The notes: generated by a model from the sequence alone, not told the origin. A stretch of DNA of 17,873 bases from Vairimorpha apis BRL 01 (GCA_000447185.1 KE646930.1:3766-21638); one strand, 5' to 3'. Positions 1 to 8,415 are shown, counted from the stretch's first letter. Program-made: numbers and translations.

Positions 1-132
1 TATAGAGCTGACAACAATTTTAGATTTAAATGTTTTATTTACGTTTGATAATGAGTGTAACTCCCTTTTGTTATTATAAATTTTAATAGGTCTGTTTACC
101 TCTATGTTCCTTTCTCTCATCCGTGTAGTCAT
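1..132 (-). CDS. Enhancer of polycomb-like protein (EPL1), N-terminal 44 residues; runs off the left edge
   Basis: The frame is open from the ATG at 132-130 to the window edge (44 codons), and a second in-frame ATG lies at 120. The peptide contains RERNIEVNRPIKIYNNKREL, followed by LSNVNK. This fits the start of the EPcA domain of enhancer of polycomb proteins: an Arg-rich first strand, an acidic residue, a K/R-P-I/L-x-I/V-Y/F core, then EL..L and an I/V-N-R/K step. In yeast and animals EPL1/EPC is the scaffold of the NuA4/Piccolo histone acetyltransferase and acts in the nucleus. The start at 132 is preferred because a GGG-type motif ends nine bases upstream. Local GC is visibly higher than in the surrounding DNA and there are no stops, unlike every other gene here. 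The call is from motif resemblance over a short stretch. It could be another conserved eukaryotic protein. Confidence 0.45.
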   Translation of the reverse strand, partial: MTTRMRERNIEVNRPIKIYNNKRELHSLSNVNKTFKSKIVVSSI

Positions 133-138
133 CCGCGA

Positions 139-152
139 GTACCCTTCTTTTT
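139..152 (-). promoter_or_regulatory. GGG-type initiator motif upstream of the EPL1-like start
   Basis: On the minus strand this reads AAAAAGAAGGGTAC, ending seven bases before the ATG at 132, with the GGG nine bases from it. Nearly the same string (AAAAAAGAGGGGTAC, 5345-5359) precedes the ATG of the small ORF at 5330. Short CCC/GGG-type motifs just upstream of the start codon are a described feature of microsporidian genes. Seeing the string twice, in the same orientation and next to an ATG, is the evidence; the functional role is inferred. Confidence 0.35.
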
Positions 153-231
153 GGAATTTTAATTTATAGAAAATTATTTCTAGAAAAATTATATTTTTTC
201 TAAAAAATCAAATTTAAAAAATATTATAAAA

Positions 232-248
232 TGTGGTAGGATACCACA
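232..248. repeat. TGTGGTA/TACCACA hairpin; probable right end of a truncated LTR
   Basis: TGTGGTA (232-238) and TACCACA (242-248) form a perfect 7-bp stem around GGA. The same stem closes the solo LTR at 8609-8629 and, with one mismatch, occurs at 4488-4508 on the minus strand. The DNA to the left (about 178-231) shares loose similarity with the right part of the 8298-8629 LTR, including a TTCTAGAAA string at a comparable distance. It is best read as the right end of a truncated LTR lying between the EPL1-like gene and the helicase relic. No left LTR end or target-site duplication was found, so its extent is unknown. Confidence 0.35.
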
Positions 249-263
249 ATCACTTATGGCTAA

Positions 264-1360
264 ATGCTTAAAAAAAATTTTGAACCACTTTTCAATGAAC
301 TTGAGACAAATGACGAGTTACTTAATTATCGTAGGTTAGCTTCAACCTTTCTACGTAGGATAGAGTCAAACACTACACTGTCGTATGTTGAATATACGAG
401 TTTGATACATTTAAATAATGTTAATTTTAAAAATATTTTAAATAGTAATTTAAGTATATTACCATATACAGATGGTTTTTATGATTTATTTAATAAATCT
501 TTTAACAATTGCAATTCGAATCAATATTTAACAATTAATTTTGCATTTGAATATAGTTATACAGCTGATACAAAAGAAGTATATGATATTTTTAGTACTA
601 TTTTTATAAATTCAGACTAACGAGTATATTTATACAAAGTATTGGTAACTTTTTGGATAACACACTCCCTAAAGACAAGTTAGTGATTTTTCGTGGATCA
701 GGTAGTAACGGTAAAAGTCTTTTGTTAAGGTTACTTTCACTAGTGTTTGGTAAATTTATGTGTCCCTCTCGTCTAATTTTTTTTACATACGACGAAAAGA
801 CTAGAGAGAGATGCTAATCCAGTGTTAATAGATCTAAGACACCAGAAAGTAGCATTTTTGTCGGAGTTAATGGAAAACAAATGAGGTCAGAGGTGGTTAA
901 GCGAGTATGTGGAATGATGAAATTACCATTAGATCACTTTATTCTAATACAATGATAAAATTCTAGTTAAGAACCAAGTTTATTATCGCGATGAACACTT
1001 TACCTTCTTTCACGCGAGTAGATGATGCATTGTGGCGAAGGTTAGTTGTAATAAACTTTGGTATTAAATTTACTAATAACCACAAACATAAACATGAGAG
1101 AAGGATAAACGAACAGTTGGTTGATAACATAGAAAATAATCCTTAGTTGTATTATAAACTTATAAACCTTCTTCTCAATTATCACACAGGTGAAAGTATA
1201 GGTGATATACCTGTCTAACTAGGTTTTGATATAATACTAGAAGATCTTAAGGAAATAGAAGATTAGCTAGGAAATTTTATGATTTCTAGGATAATATATA
1301 AAATTGATTTAGTATTACAATAAGAGAAGTTTTAGAAGCATTTATATAAGCGAACCAATG
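264..1360 (+). pseudogene. Decayed D5-type SF3 helicase (NCLDV/DNA-virus-like primase-helicase), broken in several frames
   Basis: The first open piece (264-620, 118 aa) matches the linker before the helicase core, with a 'DGFYDL' turn typical of D5 proteins. The frame then shifts around 611-620. Walker A is GSGSNGKS at 695-718. The frame breaks again at the stop at 815-817, and the next piece carries a conserved Leu-Ser-Glu segment at Walker B position. A third shift lies near 880-915. The last piece has a sensor-1-like NTLPSF (about 994-1011) and an arginine-finger-like LWRRL (1030-1044), interrupted by stops at 964, 1144, 1216, 1264 and 1321. D5 helicases unwind DNA at viral replication forks and are found in pox-, irido-, asco- and asfar-like viruses and in virophages. 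The upstream primase half is absent. This copy cannot make a functional enzyme. The exact virus group cannot be told by eye. Confidence 0.8.
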
Positions 1361-2029
1361 CCTGAAAATTATTCAAACACTTATAAATTATACCTTAAAC
1401 TGATTAATGGGTATATACAAAATCTTAGTTTGTTTTGAAATTAACTGATAAACTCTAAGTAAATAAAGTTGGAACTAGAACATTTATAATAGTAGGATAT
1501 TTGTTTAAAAAACTATATGAGAGACTGGTTTTAAATGGAATTATAGTCTTTGCTAAAAGTCTTAACATTAAGATTTCAAGTTGATTTCGTGATCTTAAAA
1601 TTATTAAATTATCATTAGGAAGACTTGAATTCAGAAGAAAAGTTAATACTGATAAGACGTGTTACCTTTCTTCGACATTCTAAAATAAGTCAAAAAAAAA
1701 TGCTTTTGATTTATCCAAAAGTATTATATTCAAAATAATCATACTGAACACAAAATAAAATAGATCATTTTATGAATACATTATAAATGAATTTTTACTA
1801 AGATCATACACATCGTTCAAGAATGATATAATCTTAGTATTATTATACAATTTAGATTAGAAATTTTAACAGTAACAGAACTTTCGAATGTGGAAAACAA
1901 ATTTGCATGCATGTTTTCAACTTGTTGGTTGTAAAAAATTCATCATAACTTTTGTCAGTATATTATATATAAGTAATGATTTTTTTTAATTTTTTAAATT
2001 ATTACTAATTAAAAAGATAATAAGATCAT
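1361..2029. other. Post-helicase stretch, possible degraded C-terminal tail
   Basis: Frames are closed throughout. Some codon-like runs on the plus strand up to about 1700 could be the decayed C-terminal tail of the helicase. A 28-codon open run at about 1855-1938 sits in slightly GC-richer DNA and may be the start of the next relic. Nothing in this stretch is identified. Confidence 0.3.
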
Positions 2030-2276
2030 TAAATGTTTTAGATTTAATGACTCTTTTGCATGTTACTACATCTTTCAGATACATAATTTCATTTGATATG
2101 ACGGTTTTCTAACAATAATCTGATTGTAAGAATATATCAGCAATAGAAGAGGAACACTTGGACTATAAAGTCTTTTCAAGCCTCCATAGAGATGTCAAGC
2201 ATATATTCCAAAAAAACTTCCAATAACTCCAACAAGTATTAGATTATATTTCTAAAAAATTTAACATACGGTAATT
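2030..2276 (+). pseudogene. Unidentified gene relic
   Basis: One plus-strand frame reads coherently from the ATG-containing run at about 2030 to the TAA near 2276, with only a few internal stops (two near 2110, one near 2225). The best part includes the peptide IEEEHLDYKVFSSLHRDVKH, which is charged, uses varied codons and lies in DNA clearly less AT-rich than its flanks. That composition and the low stop density suggest former coding sequence. The family is not recognised. It has the same orientation as the helicase relic and lies 0.7 kb downstream, so it may come from the same integrated element. This is weak evidence, since the whole relic is only about 80 codons. Confidence 0.25.
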
Positions 2277-2279
2277 TTC

Positions 2280-3700
2280 AATTTTTTTTAAATTTTTCGT
2301 ATATTAAAAAACAAAATAAAGTAAAATTAAATTTTTTAATTGAAAATTTCTTTATTTTTTAATTTGAATTTCTTTTTCAAAAAAAAATTAATACTTATCA
2401 TTTTAAAAATCTTACCTGATAAAAATTAAACTAAACCAAATTACTTTACTATTAACAAATTATTATTTTATCATGTTGTTATGATTTTTTACAAAACAAT
2501 GCTAAATTAGAATACAAAATTAATTTAAATTTAACATTTTTCTTTACAAAAAAAACAAATTAAGCCTATAAATTCTTAATATAATTTTATATGTTTTTTT
2601 TGTAATAAAATAAATGTTACATTGTTTAATTATTTCTTTTAACTTATTTTATTTTCTAGAATAATAAAAATATAAATAAAGATTTATATTACAAAAAAGC
2701 AAGTAAAGAAAGGTTGTGAAGAATATATCAGAAAAATATAATAAAACTAATAAAACCATATTAAATACCCAAACTTGTTCAAACTAAATTGCTTGTGGCA
2801 GTTAATCTGAATATACTGTTTCTCCTAGAGATATACTTTACTTTGTTCAATTTTTAATTATAATATACGTTGTTTTAAAACCTTTTCTTTTTCATCATTG
2901 GTTTAAATCAATTTTTTAATAATTGTTTTATTATATATATCTTGTATATCAAATTTCACGATTTTTGTTATTTAAAAAAATATTCAATTTAAATAGGACT
3001 TAAACAAATTTTTTGTTTAAATTTATATATTGCAATAAAATTTTATTTTTTAATGAATATCATAAAAAAGGTTAAGAAAATTTTCAATTATCATATTTAA
3101 ATCAAAGATAGCTTTTAGTTTATAGTGTAAACATAATCAAATATTTAAAATTTAATACAAAGGATTGCTTCAATAAATTTTTACACATGTAATAAAATAT
3201 TAATATATCAAGTTAATATGAATTTTGTTAATTTTACACTAAAAAAATAAGATTATTATTATTAAAAATTTTTTATGAAACTTTAGCATAAATTATTTTT
3301 ATTAATTTTACAAAATATAAAGTTTTGACTTTTTTAAAATAGATAATTTATGTTATCTTAATATGAAAAATATCAATTTTTATTTGTATTATATTTTTTT
3401 TAATCATTGTCAATTTTATATAAGTTTATTCAAAATTATTTATTTAATAATCTATTGATAATAATATAAATTTTTACATTAATCACCGTTATAAGATATT
3501 TTTAAAGTGTTTACATATTTTTTGAGTTTTTATTCATTGTATCTTCTTTATTCAACTAGCCTCATGCAAAGAATACTACTTAATATATATGTGTTTTCAG
3601 TTTCTCAAATTCATTGTTATTTGTACTAATTCAGGGTCTAAAATTTTGCCCCGGCTATTATTAATAGGGTTAGTTTTTTTCCTTTCATATATTTATGACA
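2280..3700. other. Gene-free, very AT-rich stretch
   Basis: Long A and T homopolymer runs and closed frames on both strands. No repeat array, RNA gene or coding relic was recognised. Confidence 0.6.
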
Positions 3701-3741
3701 ATATTAAACTACCTTATTCATTGTACACTCTACCTCTTTCT

Positions 3742-4487
3742 CTACAGCTCCACCGTGATCGTATCCTCATCTTTGTTCAAGAAAGATACTTTAAAATACT
3801 TTCTTAAACACAAGCAAACGGATATATGTTTTTAAGGATGGTTGTATTCGAATTTCCTTGATGTATCTCTTATAATATGTTGTTACTAAACCGTCTATGT
3901 CATTACATTGGGGATTAATTTTGCCTTAGATTTATATATAATATTTAATTCATTAGCAAAAGATTGTACATTTTAATTTTCATTCTCTACAATAGGGAAA
4001 GATAGGGTTAGTACTACCGACCTTAACAATTGAAATTTCTTTTCTATTCTTATTTTAGACTAAAATATAGGTTTGTTATTATTTACTTTGATATCTATGA
4101 TATCTTTGTATTCACTCGTATCTCGGCGTTGTCAATAGACAACCTCTTGTACAGAGTATGACCTAATTTTCTATATTTTTAAACCATATTTATTACATAG
4201 TAAGAGATGTTTGCATTTAAATACTTCGTTGTATCTTCTAACATAATCGAAACTCAACATTTAGTCGCACTTTGTAGCTAAATATTCAACTGTATTTCTT
4301 TGAGTTCCACAGTGAGTAAATTGTCCTACTTGACCACAGAAGATATTTCTATACTATAGAAAGCAATAAATTGCTTCTGATCTAGCCTAATTTTTTTTCT
4401 TTGTTAGATATGTAGACTAATCCTTAATGCTTATTAGTTCATTATTCCTAGCTTTATACAACTTATCATAATTTGTGTATTTATAAT
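3742..4487 (-). pseudogene. R2/CRE-like non-LTR retrotransposon, copy A: zinc knuckle and endonuclease 3' part
   Basis: Read on the minus strand, the segment near 4380-4250 carries HCGTQRNTVEYLATKCDRML, the C-terminal zinc-knuckle region of R2-like pol proteins. It is followed by YVRRYNEVFKCKHLLLCNKYG. Further on are IRSYSVQEV and a VENEN..ANEL segment of the restriction-like endonuclease, then a VMT(stop) equivalent of the conserved V-T-W-D motif. The protein ends at the stop at 3742-3744. Stops and frameshifts are scattered, and the PD catalytic pair reads PI. The 5' part (reverse transcriptase) is missing: homology stops at about 4487, where an LTR-end hairpin begins. The intact protein would cut target DNA and prime reverse transcription there. 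This copy is dead. The match to copies B, C and D within the window is internal support. Confidence 0.75.
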
Positions 4488-4508
4488 TGTGGTATCCCAT
4501 GTACAACA
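4488..4508 (-). repeat. LTR-end hairpin abutting copy A
   Basis: The minus strand reads TGTTGTA, a seven-base loop CATGGGA, then TACCACA. It has the same stem (one mismatch) and loop length as the right end of the solo LTR at 8609-8629. The AATAAT-rich run before it is also similar. It sits exactly where homology to R2-like copy A ends, on the side of the Ty3-like fragment. This is consistent with the LTR element having inserted into copy A. Confidence 0.4.
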
Positions 4509-4554
4509 TTTCTTAACATTTGATTATTTTAAAACGTTTAATTTAAATTTTTAT

Positions 4555-4920
4555 TTATTTTTCCCTCCCAAAATTATATAAACAAAATTTATGAAAAGGG
4601 GATATATATAGATAAAGTAGCGACGGTTTATGATGAATAGGAGAGAGTTTAAAAATAATAAAAGAATTTTTATAAAAAACTATGTAGAGTGTTATTTGGC
4701 CAAAGGACGTAGGCCTAGGGGTTACGACAATAATCTCACTGTATAATTTTAATTTTTGTGTTTCAAATAAATCTTTTAAGAATGGACTTTCTTCCAGACC
4801 ATGCATAATTTTGAGGTAACTTACTATAAGCGACAGGTGAGAAGCACTGCTTTTTCACTTTTCAAAATTGCAGCACGTTTAAGAGAGCTATTTCTAGTCT
4901 CGTTAAACGATCTATGAATT
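4555..4920 (-). pseudogene. Ty3/gypsy-like pol fragment (reverse transcriptase end and RNase H connection)
   Basis: An 83-codon minus-strand frame (4806-4555) has the layout of the Ty3/gypsy reverse transcriptase thumb/connection: G-L-E-E-x-x-FL, then about 22 residues to TPRPTSFGQI, then YIVFYKNSFIIFKLSPIH. This corresponds to the family pattern 'FLG...P.P.....FLG..NYYR.FI..FS...SP'. It carries small deletions and lacks one Tyr/Asn of the NYYR block. A preceding frame at about 4920-4830 (IDRLTRLEIALLNV) may be the helix just before it. The intact enzyme copies LTR-retrotransposon RNA. The fragment has the same orientation as the LTR-end hairpin at 4488-4508, so both may be remnants of one internally deleted element. 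Identification is by pattern only. Confidence 0.45.
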
Positions 4921-4929
4921 GTTTAAAAA

Positions 4930-5237
4930 TACATTTACTTTTTATTTCAATATTTGTATGTTCTCTTACTATTACTAATAATAAAAACTTAAAATAAATT
5001 TTTATTTTTACATCATAAATTAAAAATAATTAAAACCATCAAATTTTTATTTTCAATATTTTTAAAATTATTTAATTACAATATGTCGATTAAAACATGA
5101 TCAATCTTATAAAATCTTTTATAAAAAAAATTATATTTTTTAAGGTTGATTTTATAAAATCATTTAAATTAATTTATCGATATAAAATAAATTTAAACTC
5201 ATGTCAATGTGATGTCCATGTGGGACATACCCATTTT
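4930..5237. other. AT-rich spacer with a possible frame-shifted tail of the small ORF
   Basis: Mostly A/T runs. On the minus strand at about 5250-5160 a +1 frame relative to the small ORF reads LIELYLKNGYVPHGHHIDM before stopping. This could be the displaced continuation of that ORF. GATTTTATAAAATC-type short palindromes occur near 5100-5160. Nothing else is recognised. Confidence 0.3.
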
Positions 5238-5330
5238 TTAGATAAAGCTCGATAAGGCTTTTATTAAAAGTTTTTTTATGTTAAATTGTTTATTGATGTT
5301 TTTGTTAATTCTGTTGTTCATGTTATTCAT
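5238..5330 (-). CDS. Tiny ORF (30 aa) with a GGG-type motif; possibly a truncated gene start
   Basis: The ATG at 5330 opens a 30-codon frame, MNNMNNRINKNINKQFNIKK and then a short hydrophobic tail, stopping at 5238-5240. It is rich in Asn and Lys, as expected from base composition, and has no recognisable domain. It is listed only because the DNA upstream (GGGGTAC followed by five CGA triplets) repeats the motif found before the EPL1-like start. A +1 shift after about codon 25 would continue into a charged, less AT-biased frame. It may therefore be a frameshifted gene of about 60 codons or the truncated start of a lost gene. It could also be chance. Confidence 0.22.
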   Translation of the reverse strand: MNNMNNRINKNINKQFNIKKLLIKALSSFI

Positions 5331-5359
5331 TCGTCGTCGTCGTCGTACCCCTCTTTTTT
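5331..5359 (-). promoter_or_regulatory. GGG-type motif plus (CGA)5 microsatellite before the small ORF
   Basis: On the minus strand AAAAAAGAGGGGTAC (5359-5345) runs into five CGA triplets (5345-5331) directly abutting the ATG at 5330. The motif matches the one before the EPL1-like start. The triplet repeat has widened the gap between GGG and ATG from 9 to 17 bases. The role is inferred. Confidence 0.3.
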
Positions 5360-5406
5360 CTAATTTTTATTTATACTTTAAATTTTCTAGAATTTTTAAT
5401 CAATAT

Positions 5407-5435
5407 TCATAACTGTTATGAAAGGTCATAACAGT
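5407..5435. repeat. Nested inverted repeats TCATAAC / GTTATGA
   Basis: ACTGTTATGA (5412-5421) and TCATAACAGT (5426-5435) are a perfect 10-bp inverted repeat around AAGG. The left arm is itself half of a second palindrome, TCATAAC-T-GTTATGA (5407-5421). The heptamer therefore occurs three times in alternating orientation. It could form two alternative hairpins or bind a dimeric protein. It lies between the divergent small ORF at 5330 and the gene relic at 5881. Confidence 0.5.
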
Positions 5436-5439
5436 CAAA

Positions 5440-5880
5440 TATTTTAAAATTTATTAGTAATGTGATTTTACAAATACAAAATATAAAAATAAATTTATGT
5501 AATTTAAATAAACATTAATGAATTTTTTTTGAGATAACAATATTATTTTATTATTTATTGGTAGTTTGATTGCAAAAGAAACAAAATTTCAAATTGTTGA
5601 ATTTATTTTGATATTTAATAAATTAAAATGTAATTAATATAATTAAATATTTTAAGAAACTAAAAAATATTTATGTATTACTCATCCAAACTTTGCACAA
5701 AAACAAAAAGTGATTTTTTAAAACTTAATTTTTAATAAATTTAAATTAATTTAAAAATTAAGATTTTATAAAAAATATTTAAAAAATTTAATACTTAATC
5801 CAATAAATTCTCTTATAATCTTTTATAGTTTATCTTTTTCATGTATGACAGAATTTTAATCATGTAATACAAGATATGTT
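5440..5880. other. Gene-free AT-rich stretch
   Basis: Homopolymer-rich and closed in all frames. It holds the presumed upstream region of the relic beginning at 5881, but no promoter element is recognisable. Confidence 0.5.
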
Positions 5881-6658
5881 ATGTTCAATATAATCTTTAG
5901 AATGTTTAATCAATGGTTCTTTGATAATTTAATGTCCGAAAATAAATTTGAACTAGAATTATCGACAATTAATGATAAAAGTGATCTAGTATGCAATAAA
6001 TTCCGATATAAATTGACATCTCTCATTATAAATATACTTAGTGAATTTTTTTTAATGCACGTCAAAAAATAAATTATTTAAAATATGCAGATGTATTTAT
6101 TTTAATCGAAAATTTTTAGAAAAAACTTATAAATTTAGACTTAATTTTTAAAGTATAATTTGAAAGAACAGGAACTGAATTTAAAGAAGTTTTTTTCATA
6201 TTTATTAAAACTTTTTATGAAAATAAAAGTTTTTTGAAAAAAGAGTATAGAGAAAGATATTTAAACATGAAAGAAAAATTTAATACTAAAATATCTGAAG
6301 AAGAAAGTGAAGCAGATGTTAGAACTTCTAATACTTAAAATTTTAATGTTACAGTTGAAAGTAAAGAGCTGAAAGAATTAAATCGTAAAATTTCAAAAAT
6401 AAACGAAATTAGAGATATTGTTATTAATAATATTTTTGATCACTATAATGAAAAGTTATTTAATGCTTTTGAAATCTTACAATTAAATATTAATAATATT
6501 TTATTTAAGTCAAGAGAATGTTGTGTGAAATTATTTATGAATTGTTTGGTAAATATCAATATAAAGTTATTTGTAAATATCCTGAAGACTATTATAAAAT
6601 AAATATTTTTTTTGTGAGATATACAAAAAATAATATTTTTGTATTAATTGACGAGTAA
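5881..6658 (+). pseudogene. Broken gene with a possible MSV199-like domain (insect DNA virus type)
   Basis: The ATG at 5881 opens a 63-codon frame that includes NQWFFDNLMSENKFELELS and RYKLT, closing at 6072. One base over, KINYLKYADVFILIENF continues the theme. The same frame then runs to about 6520 with only three stops, where about fifteen would be expected by chance at this composition. It contains a charged, coiled-coil-like stretch (ESKELKELNRKISKINEIRD). After another shift, ELFGKYQYKVICKYPEDYYK leads to a stop at 6656-6658. A 'Y-K/L-L-T ... KYA-x-x-F/Y-I-L-I/L-E' pattern is what I recall of MSV199 domains in entomopox-, asco- and baculovirus proteins of unknown function. The coding origin is well supported by stop depletion. 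The MSV199 name is tentative, and an unrelated host gene is possible. Confidence 0.5.
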
Positions 6659-6799
6659 AGCAAAGTATAATAAAAATTTATTTAATTTAACAATTGTTAG
6701 TCTGTTTTTTTAAAGTATATAAGTTTCTTACATTATTTTTTGCAAAAATTAATTGTTGTGAATTAATATTTTTATAAAAGGGTTAATTTCATTATTACA

Positions 6800-7290
6800 T
6801 TATATTGTGCGATCCCATATAAAACTATTTGCTTAAAACGTACATAATCGTTTCGGATATTTATTTCCGATATCATTTTGCCTTCTCTACTGTATTTCAA
6901 CGATACACTCTCTAAGGTTTTTTTAAGAGTTTACTGATAGGATATATGCCTCGGTTTGGTTAAAAATTTAGCGTCTTTTTGTATTTTTTGTGGTATTTAG
7001 ACTATACCATCCCATTTCAACATTAATTAAATAATACTTGTATTACATTCATGTATAAAACCTAACTCAATAACTAACAGATCATACTTTTGAGGTTTTT
7101 CTGTCTTCACTTGTTGAAGTTTGTCAAAAGATGTGACTACTATTTCAACGGAAAGAAACTCTTTAGCTTTCTTATCTTTTCTACAATATAAGTTTTATAA
7201 TATTTCATTTCGATATCTATTATTTCGTAGATTGTGGCAGATTACTATTAATAATATGTATACTATATCAAATTTCTGTTAATTTTAAAA
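6800..7290 (-). pseudogene. R2/CRE-like non-LTR retrotransposon, copy B: endonuclease 3' end
   Basis: Minus-strand translation gives KDKKAKEFLSVEIVVTSFDK, then a QKYDLLVIELGFIHE segment, MLKWDGIV (the conserved V-x-T-W-D-G-I-V motif) and LKKTLESVSLKYSREG, in the same order as copies A, C and D. The frame is unusually open for a relic, with few stops. The PD part of the PD-(D/E)xK site is degraded, while a glutamate and the D-K-K are recognisable. The copy is truncated at its 5' side near 7290, which is typical of incomplete target-primed reverse transcription. It lies just downstream of copy C in the same orientation. The terminal Lys-Thr-Leu-Glu-Ser motif and the tail up to about 6800 mark the protein's C-terminus. 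Confidence 0.75.
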
Positions 7291-7697
7291 ATATGAACAT
7301 ATAAGTTGAATTGAATTAAATTTTTTTTAAAGTTTTATAATTGATTGAAATAAACATGAAATTAATTTTAATTAATTTTTTTAAATTTAAAAATATTTAA
7401 TGTATTTACATAGAATAAAAAATATATATTAATCTACTTTATTTTTTTATTATACAATTAATAAATTTTCTAGTTAAAAAATTATGCATTTATAAAATTT
7501 TTATTAAAATTATTTAAATTAAATAAAGAAAATAAAAGTTCAAAATAAACAAGGTTACTTATTTAAGTTTAAATAATGTTTATTTTATTACAAAAAAATC
7601 AATAAAGCTTATTTTCTAAAGATGATATTTATTTTTAATTTATGTATATCATATAAATTTTGAAGATTATATAAATATTTCTTTTATTAATTTGTAT
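7291..7697. other. AT-rich spacer, likely 3' untranslated region of copy C
   Basis: No coding potential. It lies between the stop of copy C (7698) and the truncated 5' edge of copy B, so it probably contains the 3' untranslated region of copy C. No clear poly(A) tail or target-site duplication could be fixed in such AT-rich DNA. Confidence 0.4.
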
Positions 7698-8292
7698 TTA
7701 CCGTTCGTATTTTACAAATACACAAAAATTTATATTTTTTAATAAAATTTCTTTTATTTTTCCATAGTTCTTCTTTTTACACCAATTACTTGTATTCATC
7801 AGATCAATGTCGTCGATTCTACTACCACCTTCTTCAAGTCCTCTTTGATTATCCAGAGAGATATCTCCATCGTTTTCTTGAAGTTTTTAGTTGAAATGTA
7901 AACTTTAGTATTAGGAGAGAGACCTATTTTCTTTGATTATTGTTTATGTTATGTAATCTTCAATCTATCCCATGTTATAACAAACGGAATTATTTTTGTT
8001 CTGCACTTATAAATTACCAAATCTTAAATGCTAATAAATCGTACCATCTCTTTTTTTCATTTTCTACTGTGTATAAGTTGTCTATACTAGTTACACTTAC
8101 CTTCATTAAGGTTATTTTATTATTTACTTTGCCCAGCACAAATATGTCAAGTTTATTGTTAGAAATTTTCACTTCCGAATTAATTCTTGTATCTACTTAA
8201 ATTTTTACTTTTTCATTTGTAAGAATTTTTTGTACCAAGTGATTCATAATTTTTTTAGCTTTTCAGTTCATATTTTAAACCTAGTTCCAAGT

Positions 8293-8297
8293 GAATG
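8293..8297. repeat. Target-site duplication, left copy (GAATG)
   Basis: GAATG directly abuts the TGTGGT end of the LTR and matches 8630-8634. In the minus-strand frame it is CATTC, part of the conserved Cys-Ile-His block of copy C. Confidence 0.7.
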
Positions 8298-8305
8298 TGT
8301 GGTGA

Positions 8306-8323
8306 GACTCCCTGGGAGGAGTC
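8306..8323. repeat. GC-rich hairpin in the LTR
   Basis: GACTCC (8306-8311) and GGAGTC (8318-8323) form a perfect 6-bp stem with a 6-base loop, close to the left LTR end. It is the most GC-rich spot in the window. It could be a structured RNA element of the LTR. Confidence 0.45.
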
Positions 8324-8415
8324 CAGCACTTAGGTAGTTCTCTATTATAGAGATAGATTTATAAGATAAATGATTGGATTTAAAATATTTATTACCTTTG
8401 TCAATCATATCTTTG

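Noticed and set aside
3589..3807. Plus-strand 72-codon ORF
   Set aside because: It overlaps the endonuclease C-terminus of R2-like copy A on the opposite strand; the minus strand has family motifs and the plus strand has none.
7940..8200. Plus-strand 86-codon ORF
   Set aside because: It is the antisense shadow of the copy C endonuclease (VDTRINSEVKISNNK on the minus strand).
8281..8345. Possible tRNA, because of the GC-rich hairpin and a GTTCCAA-like string
   Set aside because: No acceptor stem, T-arm consensus or cloverleaf can be formed, and the segment straddles the LTR boundary.
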